DNA of 64,000 nt, from assembly GCA_009599575.1 (NCBI GenBank), contig VWND01000001.1, forward strand, positions 1 to 64,000, read 5' to 3'. The DNA comes from Blumeriella jaapii (lineage: Eukaryota > Ascomycota > Leotiomycetes > Helotiales > Drepanopezizaceae). This document shows, piece after piece, positions 22,280 through 32,654 of this stretch. Position numbers and translations under genes: made by a program. A model generated the notes under the pieces. The model was given only the letters and a program-made list of their open reading frames with translations. It ran no database searches and was not told the origin of the DNA. How positions within the stretch are numbered: the first letter of the stretch is position 1; every line of letters starts with the position of its first letter.

Positions 22280-24191
22280 TCAAGTACGGTCCCTGACATT
22301 CTTCACTATCAACGGCAACGCAACAGCCAAGCCTCCTGCGAGAAGCGCTCCGTTCAAGATGATCTCGCTACGGGGCTCAATGTGGTAACTGTTGACGCGA
22401 AACGCGACCGCGGCGCCCGCGGACTGCACGCCCTTGTAGAAGCCAGCGAGATGGGCTACCCTGCGCGGGTTTTCGATCAGGCAGCCGATGGCCCTACACT
22501 TCTCAGCTCTCCTCTCTTTTCGCTCCGAGCAAGAGAGGGAAGGGGGGCTCGTACCACATGAGATAAGTGTTGTAAGCTGCCGCGAGAAAGCCAAAGGAGG
22601 CGTAGAGCAGCGCCGACGCCACGTACCATCTCGCATGGTAATCCATCTTGAGGACGCTCGCCTCTCCGGCAGCGACCTTGATCTCCCACAGATACGCGAC
22701 GCTCCAGACGCCGCAGGTCTGCACGAGCAGGATACAGAGCGCCAGCCGCGCGGGTACTCCTGCGCAGCGCCGTGCACTCCAGCAGCCAGCCGGTCAGGTA
22801 GCCGCTGGCGATCTCGGCGAGCCAGTAGACGACGTTGTTGAGGGAGCGGGTGCGGATGTCGAAGGTCCGCAGGTTGAAGCTGTTGAACTGGTAGGGGTAG
22901 AAGAAGTTGCTCGCGAAGAACATGGGGAAGAGCAGCAGGATGTACCAGTCGGCGCACAGCGCTTGGAGGGAGGCGTGCGTCTCCTCCTTCCAGGAGGTCG
23001 TGGCGGGCAGCGCGACGCGCGTGCCGTCGGAGCGGAGGACGTCTTGCGGCTTGCGGAGGACGGTGAGCGCAATGAGGGCGCCGGCGCTGGAGAGGGCGAT
23101 GAAGGCTGTAAATGTCCCGTCGTTGACCTCGTTGGCGGGGGAGTGCAGGTTTTGGATGAAGGAGATCTGGCTGTGAGTCAACAACTGGACATGAGGAGGG
23201 ATGTTTTGTCTGAGAGGGCTAGGAAACGAGTGTTTGTTGAAGTCAACGAGAACTTACCAAACTACCAATTACAGCACCCGAGTTATAGATCCCGAGGAAC
23301 GATCCTATCGCCTTACCTTTCTTTCCCTCTCCGGGATACGAAACAGTCATGAAGATCTGGGTACAAGGAGAATCAGTCTTGACTTTCGATGGCATCGGTC
23401 ATTCCTCGAAAGATATACAAGCGAGGCTTACTTGAGCTGCCCAAAATATCCCCGCACAAACTCCCAGCAGCAGACCCGAGAAGATCAGAAACGCGTCGTT
23501 GGCAACATGCTTGTAGCAGAGCAAGCTACCGGTATACAAAGCATAGCCGAATCCTCCCACTGCAAGGCAGACTCGGGGGCCGAGCTTGTTGACGAAGATG
23601 CCGGCAAAGAACCCCATGATGGAGAACGTGGAGTAGAGCGCGACATTGGCAGCATTGGCCGGCCCGGAATCAAGGAGACCAGCACCTGTGACGAGTTCAG
23701 CTACATGCTTGACGAGATTTACATCTTCGAGACCCTTGATTGGAGACAGGAGAAGGCAGAGAACAAGAGACAGACGTACCTCCGATTCCGTTCAGCGCGT
23801 TCCACATCCCAGGTCCCAGGAGACATGTGATCGAAACGAGAACCAACTGGTACTGGACCGTCCGGCATTTTTTCAGGATGCCTCCTAGGCCCGGAGCTAG
23901 GACAGAGCTCTCGTCAGACGCCAGATCGCCTCGAGATGGAACTAACGTGTCGGAGTCGGCGCTCGTGAGTCTAACGAGGGGAGACGGTGACATAGGAGTC
24001 TCGCCAACATTTCCGATTCTGGGAATAGCTTTGCTTGAGGGGCAGGGACCTGACTGGAGATGAGCGCGCTCTGACGTGGTCGGCAGGTTAGCGATGAACT
24101 CGATAGATGATACATCGTGAGAATCCTCCGAGGAGATTTTCGGCCCGTTCTCTCCGCCACTTCCTTTCAGAGTCGGTAGGCAAAATGACAT
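22280..24191 (-). CDS. UNC93-like MFS membrane protein, one frame break
   Basis: Member of the UNC93/DUF895 branch of the major facilitator fold; fungal relatives are multi-pass membrane proteins of unknown substrate. Exons in coding order are 24191-23780, 23685-23432, 23356-23258, 23166-22555 and 22493-22280. About 95 cytoplasmic N-terminal residues rich in Ser, Gly and Pro precede helix 1 (VQYQLVLVSITCLLGPGMWNAL). Then come ALYSTFSIMGFFAGI, NKLGPRVCLAVGGFGYALY, the family segment GIFWAAQ, and YPGEGKKGKAIGSFLGIYNSG. The C-terminal half includes FFASNFFYPYQFNSFN and AHLAGFYKGVQSAGAAV. In exon 4, between LLECTALRRS and RLALCILLVQTCGVW, the frame shifts at a CG-rich repeat near 22746-22752 (plus coordinates), equivalent to two lost bases or one gained. 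The rest is intact, so this is either a sequencing error or recent inactivation. Confidence 0.82.
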
Positions 24192-26016
24192 ATCAGCTAA
24201 GGGGATCTGTATAGGAGAGGTACAGATATGTCTAGATATGTAGCGATTGGTAGATATAATAAGGGCGAGGTAAGATCACGCGCGATGTTGATAACGCCGA
24301 AGAGAGGATCTCTGAAGCTTCTCCTGAACTGTTGAGAGATGATGATGAGGAGTATCAGGTGAGAAATGACGAAATCCTTTTCTAGAGTTTCTTGCGTTAG
24401 CATTACAAACCGCAAGGCAAAGAGAGATGTCATTTTGGATTCAGAAGGACTAGTATTCGCCTAGAGACACAGGAGCCTTCTTCAACGCCATCATGCACTG
24501 TCCCAAAGTACCTTCAAAGTACCACCGAGTCTACAAGAGACTTTGTATCAAGCTCGAGGCCATCAATCTTGCACCTGACCTCGATAGTTACCTCAGTGTA
24601 TCGAACGGTAACGTTTCATAGCCCAGTTGACCTGGTCCTTACACCAGACTACAGACCTACAACAGGGGACGGATATCTTGTACCTGCTTCTATGCAGCTT
24701 CCGAAGCCAATGAAAACAGAAAGCCTCCTGCATTACCGTTGTGTTTACCGGTCCTGTATATCCCCGGAAATACAGTGTCGTACCCGTGGGACTAAACCAT
24801 GTGGCATCTCAAAGTTCAGATAAGAGATCGTTCTGCCGGTACTTGGGCGCTTGTTCTGGCTGCGGCTCGCTAATAATGATCGATCGAGTCTCTGTGGAGC
24901 GTAACATGTAGGACGATGATGTAGTTTGACCCATGACCTGTCATCTGCTATTTGTCGAGACACGAGGAGAGAGGCCGGTGAAGATCCATCTGTCTCAGGT
25001 ATACAAGAACGAGGGAGCGGTCGGTGTTCACGGTTTGGACAGCTGCCTTACCTCCTAGAGTCACGTAGCATTCCGTCGGAAATCTTTTATGAACTCGCAC
25101 AGGAGCTGCCAAGCTAGCGAGCGGTAAATACCAGTTGCCAGAAGACGTGAGCACCGTTGCGAGGCATAACATCGATGTCACCGGCCATTGACGCCTCTTC
25201 ACCTGCACAGTTGACTCTTTTGTAGTCCTGGGTGCCCTGTTGTAGATTGCGGATTGTACCATTCTCTTGTTCGGCGCCAGAAGCTTGCCAAGTGCCGGAG
25301 GTTGTTGTTGATGGTCGTGAGACGACCGTCGTCCATTCCTTCTTAACAACAGAGCGCTCATCTTCTGCCGTACAGGACAAATGATCGCTCAATTGATAAT
25401 GGGTTATCTTCTAACACATATTTTCAAGTCGTCTCAGTAGACAACATCCTGGGCATCGGCCAAGGGCGAGGAACTCCTGACTATATGTGACCCATTATGC
25501 GGGGAATTTTAGCGCAATCGAATGTGTAACATAGGTAAGTAAACACTCTCCCCCATCGCTAGTCTTGGTCACCAAATTCGCTGTACCCAGTGCCACTGGT
25601 GTAGCTGTACTGTTCCTCCCATAGCCAATAAACCATTGTCAGCAGGGCATGCTCAATCGTGTGTAACTGTAGACGATGAGCTTCTCGCGCTAGCCGTCAA
25701 AACACTCGAGCTTATGTAACAAGCCTTCATTGGCTACGCTGTCGTACCGTACGCACAAGGCAATGTGTGTGTTGTCTTTTAGGCTTTGGCAAGAAAGCGA
25801 TTGGCATTCCCACATTGGCAGTAAATCCGTCATTGGCCGCCAGTTCTGGGCGAATCCTTGATCAAGAGCTTATGCCTTCCCGGATGCCGAGTTCCTGGAC
25901 CCCGGCATCCCCCCACTCGCCACTTCTAGAAGTGCCTTTCGCTCTCCTGCCGGATTGCATATCGAGTGTGTCATGTGCACTTCTGGGGAAAGGATCCTGT
26001 TCGCTAAGGCCCTTGT
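24192..26016. other. Intergenic, nothing recognised
   Basis: About 1.8 kb without a convincing gene. Open frames are short, lack family resemblance and overlap one another on both strands. I saw no transposon ends or tRNA. Confidence 0.45.
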
Positions 26017-26420
26017 TTGGTCCAAAGCAAGGATCGGGTAAGACGGCCAACGGTACGCGGTTCGTATTTTGTCACCGCCACTAAGTGGCACCACGATGCT
26101 GTCACCTCTTTGGAGTCTGCGCTGTTTTGGTCGAGCTTCAAAGGATCGGTGAGTCGCTTGTCTGTGTGTAGATTGGGACTTGTAGTCCAACGGCGCGAGA
26201 GAGCTAACGCTGAGTTGTAGGAAGAGAGGATGGCTAAGGGTGTTGTCATCGACAGACTCTTGGAGCTTTCTATAAGGCGAGGCTGTCTTGTCACGTATGC
26301 AAATGGTGATATACTTGCTCGCTTCGTGTGGAAAAGACGGCATCTCGACCGATGCCAAGAGAACTCTCTTACCCAGTGGCTAGCTAACCTGCTCGTCACA
26401 TCAAACAAGTATATTCCAAA
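26017..26420 (+). other. Possible two-exon coding remnant, unknown function
   Basis: Two open segments join in frame across a canonical intron. The first runs to 26148, the intron is 26149-26220 (GTGAGT to TTGTAG with a CTAAC branch motif), and the second is 26221-26420, ending at another good donor, GTAAGT. The joined frame includes TKWHHDAVTSLESALFWSS, then MAKGVVIDRLLELSIRRG and QWLANLLVTSNKYIPK, which looks protein-like in amino-acid balance. I found no ATG, no third exon and no known family. It may be a gene fragment cut off upstream, or chance. Confidence 0.25.
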
Positions 26421-26601
26421 GTAAGTCATCTCCGCCGGGTGCTTACTGTAAGCGTCTGAGTTGGATACACGAAGTAAGGACATGCCTCCGTGAATATCCC
26501 CCACTCTGCGAAGTAGCTCTGAATTGGCCAGCTTTGCAGGGCTAACCCTCTCGACTTCGCATCAAGGCATACGATATACTTACACTCGCGTCCATACAGT
26601 A

Positions 26602-26996
26602 CAGTTGGGTACAAAAAGTCCGAAACTCCCCCTTGGCAACAAGGGGGTACTTACTCAATTTAGTATTGTTGGAGTCGCTGGTTTTAGAAGTAAACAAAGA
26701 ATTGATTGTCTAGCACTTGGTGTACCAACCTTCGGCATCAATGGCAGTTGCCTTTTACTCGGTGATCCAGTGTAGGAGCCAACGCTCGAGGATTTCGAAC
26801 ACGTACTCGAGGAAACGACTCTTTCCGAGGAGGCATTCTGAATAACTCTAAACAAGAAGTTGTTCTCGAAAAGTTTGATTCTCAAAAGCAGCAATATCAA
26901 CAACACCAAATCAAGCAAGTGCTCCCTTGTCGCAAGGGAGGGGAGTGGGGGGGGGGGGGGGGGGGGGGGGGTTTCGGACTTTTTTTCACCCACCTG
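26602..26996. mobile_element. MITE with Tc1/mariner-type inverted ends
   Basis: A 395-base element bounded by TA on both sides (26600-26601 and 26997-26998), the target duplication of Tc1/mariner elements. The left end reads CAGTTGGGTACAAAAAGTCC and the right end, read inward on the other strand, CAGGTGGGTGAAAAAAAGTC. Both continue into CGAAAC, a C run, and a short hairpin around CTTG. The interior has no coding capacity. The right end contains a run of about 23 G (near 26949-26971). The ends resemble that of the Tc1-like element at 37,819, so a relative of that element may have moved it. Confidence 0.85.
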
Positions 26997-27111
26997 TATG
27001 AGTACACTTGTGCGACCAGAGTATCTGATACTAAGTTGAGTAGTTTCTCCACACTTAAAGTAAGCGGAACGAGCGGCATGACACCCGGGTCACTCCCATG
27101 ATCTCCACGGG

Positions 27112-27118
27112 TATAAAT
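27112..27118 (+). promoter_or_regulatory. TATA box of the P450 gene
   Basis: TATAAAT lies 57-63 bases before the P450 start codon, the usual spacing for a fungal core promoter with a short leader. It sits only about 115 bases right of the MITE, so the MITE lies in the proximal promoter of this gene. Confidence 0.55.
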
Positions 27119-27174
27119 ACGGTCTTCGGCTCAGTGGACGAGCTTCATTGTGTAACTCCTCGCCATTTCTCAAG

Positions 27175-28832
27175 ATGCTCTCTAGCTCGCTCGATATAAC
27201 GACGTCGCTCAAGGCGCTTGCCTTGTCGGCCGCGGTCTACGTAGGTCAATGGCTCTAGCTCATCCTTATCTCGAAGAAAGCAAAGAATAACAAGAGTCCT
27301 AGGTCACTGGTCTTATCATCTATCGACTGGTCTTTCACCCTCTTGCCAAATATCCTGGGCCGTTCTTCGCGAAGATCAGCGACCTAGACAACTTCTATCA
27401 TGCTTTTCGAGGTGATCGACACACCAACTTTCACCAATGTCATGAGAAGTATGGGCCGGTTTATCGTTACGGGCCTAATCGGTTGTCGTTCAACACGGCC
27501 ACGGCACTGCATGATATCTATGGATTCAAGTCCAACGTCCAAAAATCGACATACTACAAGGGTTTCCAGCGAGGGACGAATGTGAGCACTTTTAATGTCA
27601 TTGATAAAGTAAGACATGCGCAGAAACGACGTGCTATCACTCCTGCCTTCTCGGACCGAGCGATGAAGGGGATGGAAGAATACGTTCTTGAACCCATTCG
27701 CACGTGGTGTGATGTTTTCCAGCAGACGGGCGGAAAAGAAGCCCTTAACATGGTACGTTTCCCCGCCGTCGACACATCATCCATTCTAAGCTGACATCCC
27801 AGACCGACTGGTGTACCTACCTGTCTTTCGATATTATGGGAGCTCTGACATTCGGGCGCTCTTTCAACTTGATCACGTCGTCCGAAACCGCTACGTGCCT
27901 CGCGTGATGGTAGATGGCAACACCCACGCAAATATCAGCGGCAACGCTCTCTGGGCACACGCAGCCGGCATCATGAACCTTCTCCTGCCCCAGGGAGGCG
28001 CTGCTCTGGATGCATTTCGCGCCTACGGGCAAGAGCAAGTGAAGGATCGCACGGCCTTGGGCGCCGAAGGGACAGACCGGAAAGACTTTTTCCACTACCT
28101 GATGAGTGCCAAAGACCGGGAGACGGGCGAGAGCTTCACGCACGCAGACCTGTGGAGCGAGGCCAACCTCTTGATTGGCGCCGGAAGTGACACGACCAGC
28201 ACAGCTCTCTCCGGGACCTTCTACTACCTGGCGCGCAACCCGGGCGTGCTGGCGACGGTGGCGCGAGAGATCCGAGACGTCTTCCGGGGCAGCGGAGTGG
28301 AGAGCATTGTTTCGGGGCCGAAGCTGAACAGCTGCGTGTATCTGAAAGCGTGCTTGGAAGAGAGCTTGCGCATGTCGCCCCCTTTGGCCGGTGGGATCCC
28401 CAGAGAAGTCTGCAAAGGCGGCGCCGTGGTCGATGGCGAGATGATCCCCGAAGGGGTAGATGTCAGCGTGGGCGTTTGGGCCATCCATCACAACAAGGAG
28501 TATTTCCCGTCGCCATACACCTACAACCCCTCTCGATGGATCGCTTCTGACTCGGTTCCGGAGTCGGCTGGATATGAAGGCCTCCCGCAAAAGGAAGTCG
28601 AACGAGCACAGAGCGCCTTTTGTGCATTCAGCCTGGGACCAAGATCATGTATAGGGAGGAATATGGCGTACATGGAGATGATGCTGGCCATTGCAAGGGT
28701 GTTGTTCCTGTTTGACTTGGAGCTGGCCGGAACCCTTGGCGAGGGAGGGCCGGAGGGGAGAGACATATTGTAGATCAGTTGCTTTCTCTCACAGAAGGGC
28801 CGATGATTCGTTTTGTGGAGAGAAAGATCTAG
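27175..28832 (+). CDS. Cytochrome P450 monooxygenase, two frame breaks
   Basis: Microsomal haem-thiolate oxygenase; the substrate is unknown. Exons are 27175-27240, 27303-27752 and 27803-28832. The N-terminal anchor spans SLKALALSAAVYVTGLIIYR, followed by the proline hinge HPLAKYPGP. Helix C has RHAQKRRAITPAF. The I-helix oxygen site is GAGSDTTST, the ExxR motif is EESLR, and the haem loop is FSLGPRSCIGRNM with its cysteine ligand. Two breaks interrupt it. The first is at 27884-27887, where one A appears missing between SFNLITSSE and NRYVPRVMVDG. The second is in the G-rich stretch 28741-28760, after which the family tail EGPMIRFVERKI continues in another frame to a stop at 28830-28832. If both breaks are real the product would be truncated before the haem site; if they are read errors this is an ordinary P450. 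Confidence 0.85.
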
Positions 28833-29237
28833 ACTGACGCGTCGGGTGGATGAGCTGGATCTGGACGTGCTGGTGTTGGAGGATGTATCTCGCCCATAGT
28901 GGAATGTTGCCTGGCTTTAGAACGATTCCCAATCACCAGTAATGCCCCGATCGGAAAGCCTGCGACTGTACATGTTGCCAGCCACGTGAATTTCTCTGTC
29001 AAAATGGTCTTCGCTCCAATGGCATGGCCCGAGGTTTTCTCTGGCAGATGCTTAGACGTCGGTGAATCTGCCGCCCCCTGATCAAGTGGAGATTGTTTAC
29101 TATCTCCCGGTTGACAACAACATCGAGGTCGAAGAAACAAATGGTACAGTACAGTGCGGAATTATGCACATGATCAATAAATCGACACTTCTACGTCTAT
29201 CCGCAAAGTCTCGCGGCTTACATTACAGTGTGATAAA
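28833..29237. other. Convergent 3' interval
   Basis: Between the P450 and the phosphatase-like gene, whose ends face each other. Nothing else is recognisable. Confidence 0.5.
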
Positions 29238-29975
29238 TCACGAAACTCCATTTTGTGCTAAGCCCTCTTTCCTGTTGTTAATCTGCCTCGCTTGTCTTTG
29301 AGAACCGGTTGTCCACGCAACATTCTCAATGTCGTCCAGGCCAGGACAGTTCTCTGAAGTCGTGGATGTGATGCTTGCATACGGTAGTGGAGCGGTCCGG
29401 ATCGAGTTGAATCGACGGCTTGTCAGTATATGAATGTACATCGGCCTCGTTACACAGAGGCAGAAGCAAGACTCACGAGCCATCAGGGTACTGCCGAGGG
29501 CTCCCACCCCCAAGCGACTTGGCAATGTCGGACAAGGCATCCTGTTCCCAGCAGATCAGAACATTGCCAGACCCGGAATAGTCGTCGACTAGCTCAGCGA
29601 CACACTCGGGGGCGTCGCGACCACGAGATGTGTCTCCAGTCAAATCGAGATCCTTGGCCGCATGGCAAAGTAGCCAATTCCACAGACGCAGACCGGGGCC
29701 TTCAGGCTAGACATGGGTTGCACTTCGGATAACTCCACTCACTGGGCTTGGGATGCTCTGTAATCCGATACCCTCTGTTGTAGGAGGAAGAAACTCCAGA
29801 TAAGATACATTTCAACGAGGCATCGCGCTCTCGGCATTCCTTGCGCTGGGAGACCGTTTCCTCCGTTGGCGGCTGGCTTCTCTCCCTGGCGAATGAGGTA
29901 CACAGTCTGAGCAGAGCCAAGAGCGGCGGCAGCTAGCGATGGGATTGTGAAGTTGGCAAGACGCATCTTGACCAT
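29238..29975 (-). CDS. Histidine-phosphatase-superfamily protein lacking both catalytic histidines
   Basis: Member of a fungal branch of the phosphoglycerate-mutase-like fold. The start is ATG 29975, with a hydrophobic leader (LANFTIPSLAAAALGSAQ) that could be a signal peptide. The family motif RHGEK is RQGEK here (CAG), followed by GGNGLPAQGMPRARC. After one base of frame shift (29801-29820) the family block SGVSSSYNRGYRITEHPKPS appears. An intron (GTGAGT to TCTAG, about 36 nt) leads to DTSRGRDAPECV and GNVLICWEQDALSDI, where relatives have WEHDA. A second intron follows YPDGS, and the last exon gives TSTTSENCPGLDD and stops at 29238-29240. Loss of the phosphate-accepting His and the second His predicts no phosphatase activity. 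The gene is either a pseudoenzyme or decaying. Confidence 0.7.
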
Positions 29976-31500
29976 GAGAGCAGAATCAAGTCGATCTCGA
30001 GAATTGCTGACATGTTGACATGTTGTTACTTAGGACATGCGGTTCATGTAAGGACGACCGGCTTTTGGCAATTACTAGTTGACTGTCAATTGCCGAGGGA
30101 TGATGGAATCTCACGATGTAGCCAGTCAAACGGCCGTCATCGTAAGCTTGTTTACTATGTAGAAGCAAAAGTGACAAGCGAATCATGTCTTGGCAATGAT
30201 GGCCGTGCCAAAGGTTTCACCCTTTTCTTATTCGTCTGGAACTGTAAAGGGGTCGGCCCGTTAAGAACTCTTATCAAATTCTGCTTTGAAAAGGTGACGA
30301 TGGATAGGTGTCTGGTTTCCTAACTTGTGCCACGCACAGAATCCGAGTACGCTAGCATTTTGGCGTGTGACTCTGTACAATCCGGAGATTATGTCACGCA
30401 TGCGAATTCAAGTGATGCTGACCATATATGTTCTTTGACACACCTCCATAGCTCGAACTTGCTCCTTAGATACCAGCAATTTTACATGGTTGCACGTCTT
30501 GGACTCTACGCTAAGGAACTGCCAGCGATGTTCTTATCAGAAACCCTACTTGATTCTTGCCTGGCACGCGTCCATCAAACTCGCGCCTAGCCTGCGCAAT
30601 CACGACATCACAAGCATTCTGAAAACACCCCACATCCCACCGCGACTTCGATACTATCTATGGCTTCAGTCAAAAGAACCCCCCTCCCAGATGTCGACCA
30701 CACGATTGACGAAACACGGTGGACGACGCAGTTTCATCACAAGCAACCGACTTCTCAAAGGGTTGGTGCAATCACTGATTATGTACACTTCTACTTGACA
30801 AGCATGAAAAGAAGTGCAGCTTCAAGCAAGACAAGAAGAGCTTGTGGGCGCCTTCTTAATCCGACTTCGCAAGCCGGAACCACGATTGGTCTGCAATGCA
30901 AGGCGCGATTTAAGATGGCACTTGTCTCATCATTTGCTATCACACGGTATTCATGACCGTTTGACAAGCAGACACAAGCGCTAGGAGAACCACCATCAGC
31001 TTGACATACAACGTTGGGGGGTAGCAGATGAGCGATGGAACAAAAGAGCATGTATGAATAGTAGGTATGGAAAGCGGGCTTGAGAGAGCGACGCAGAAAC
31101 TTCCATGTCGCGAACCGTTTAGAGCTGTCGGGAACGAGCTCAACGGAGTTGCCGGTTCGGGAATGATAGCTGTGGTGAAGTCACGTGTGCATCACGTGGC
31201 GAAATCAGCCGATAACTCCATAGCTAACACCTCCTCCCTAATTATCAGCAACGTTACAGAATCGCACATTACTGTACAACGCCTCGTGTGCACGCCCCTG
31301 CTCGTGACACCAGCAAAGACACTATCTTCTGGATGGATTTCGGCTTCTTCAAGCTCTCTCGATATTCAATAGCAAGCATGTCCCCCGAAAGCAAAAACCG
31401 GTGATGGGAGAATCGATAGCGGGCCATCCTACTGTACTACGGATTGAGAGCAACCGAGAAGGAAGCGAAACGAAACAGCTCATCACCCCAGATATACTGT
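29976..31500. other. Intergenic, nothing supported
   Basis: About 1.5 kb. One plus-strand frame of 98 codons starts at ATG 30660 (MASVKRTPLPDVDH...), but it has no family match, no flanking gene signals I trust, and an unremarkable composition. I leave it uncalled. Confidence 0.4.
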
Positions 31501-32560
31501 ACCATATACACACTGTACTGTACTGTACTGTACGAGGGGCGACCGACCGACCCACTCGTGACAGCGCTTCGAAAAAGCTTGTGTGTGAGCTGCTTAACTC
31601 TACGGTAAACTCACGGTTGGGCAACGACAGCACCGCACCGCACCGCACCGCACAGCACAGCAAGTAACCCACCCGGTGCCCGCGCACCGGCTACACGAGC
31701 CCACGCTGTCTATTTTATCTTTTTTCTTTCCCCCTAATCTCCGCACCGACGAGCCACCGAGGACTTCCAGTCTCAGACGTGCCGTCGACGCGGGGGGGGA
31801 GATAGAAGGGAGCCGGGAACCGAAGCTCGCCCGACGACGGAGACAAATACAGTAAGTACGGTACTGTACTGTACTACTTACTGTGTGCACGTGTGTGTGT
31901 GTACGGCGCCCGCCGCCGCCTGCTAAGCGAGACCAACCCAACCCAACCCAACAACAACAACAACAACCCAACAACGACGACGACCACCACCACCACAGGG
32001 TCCTTCCTTCCTTCCTTCCTTCCTGCTGCGATCCTGCGCAAGCCCAGCGTGTCCGGAAATGCGGTACTTTGTGCGGCGAGCGGAGTTGGAAGTGCGAGGA
32101 GAAGTGCCCGGATCATATAGTACGTACCGTATGTCCGCCCTCCCTCCCTTGTCCCCGCAAAGGGACGGGGGGGAAGGGAAGGGGGCCGTTACTGTGGTTG
32201 GAAAAGGGAGGTGTCGGTTGCTCTTGAGGGTAGGGCGTCTTTGTACCGGATCGCGTCGCTGGTTTTCGGGGCGGTGGGGGGGGGGGGTGTGGGTGGGGAT
32301 GGGGAGGGGGGATGAGGGTTGTGGTGGATCTGACATGGCTCTGTTTCCATAGATGATGATGATGATGATGATGATGATGGATGGAGAGAGAGAGGGAGAG
32401 GAGACGTCGGGCGCGTGGGAGCTGGGAAGCGAGGAAAGGAAGAATGTCGGTGCGTGTCGTCGGATGGTAGGTACTCAGAGAAGAGAAAGGTGGGAGTGAG
32501 ATAGAGGAAAACGGAGGGGGGGGGTGGGAATGGCAGTGCGCGGAGTGGAAAACAGGTACG
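31501..32560. repeat. Cluster of microsatellites and low-complexity runs
   Basis: A kilobase dense in short tandem repeats: GTACT units at 31511-31533 and 31860-31876, CACCG units at about 31629-31655, CCCAA/CAA units at about 31935-31970, GAC and CAC triplets at 31975-31998, CCTT units at about 32003-32023, a G run at 32275-32287, and GAT triplets at about 32352-32380. Long open frames crossing it are made of these repeats and are not genes. It lies just downstream of the EthD-hydrolase stop. Confidence 0.85.
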
Positions 32561-32654
32561 TTGACAACGGTAGACCTCGTAACGGTCAGATTGCATTCGA
32601 TTCCTCGTGTACCGTCCCCTCCCCAGAGAGCCAACTTTTCCTCCTCGTCGCAAG

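Noticed and set aside
30660..30956. 98-codon frame starting at an ATG
   Set aside because: No family resemblance, no neighbouring exon signals and no conservation evidence available.
31935..31970. Telomere-like CCCAACCCAA repeat
   Set aside because: It is short, mixed with CAA and GAC repeats, and embedded in a general microsatellite cluster; it does not match the usual fungal TTAGGG repeat.
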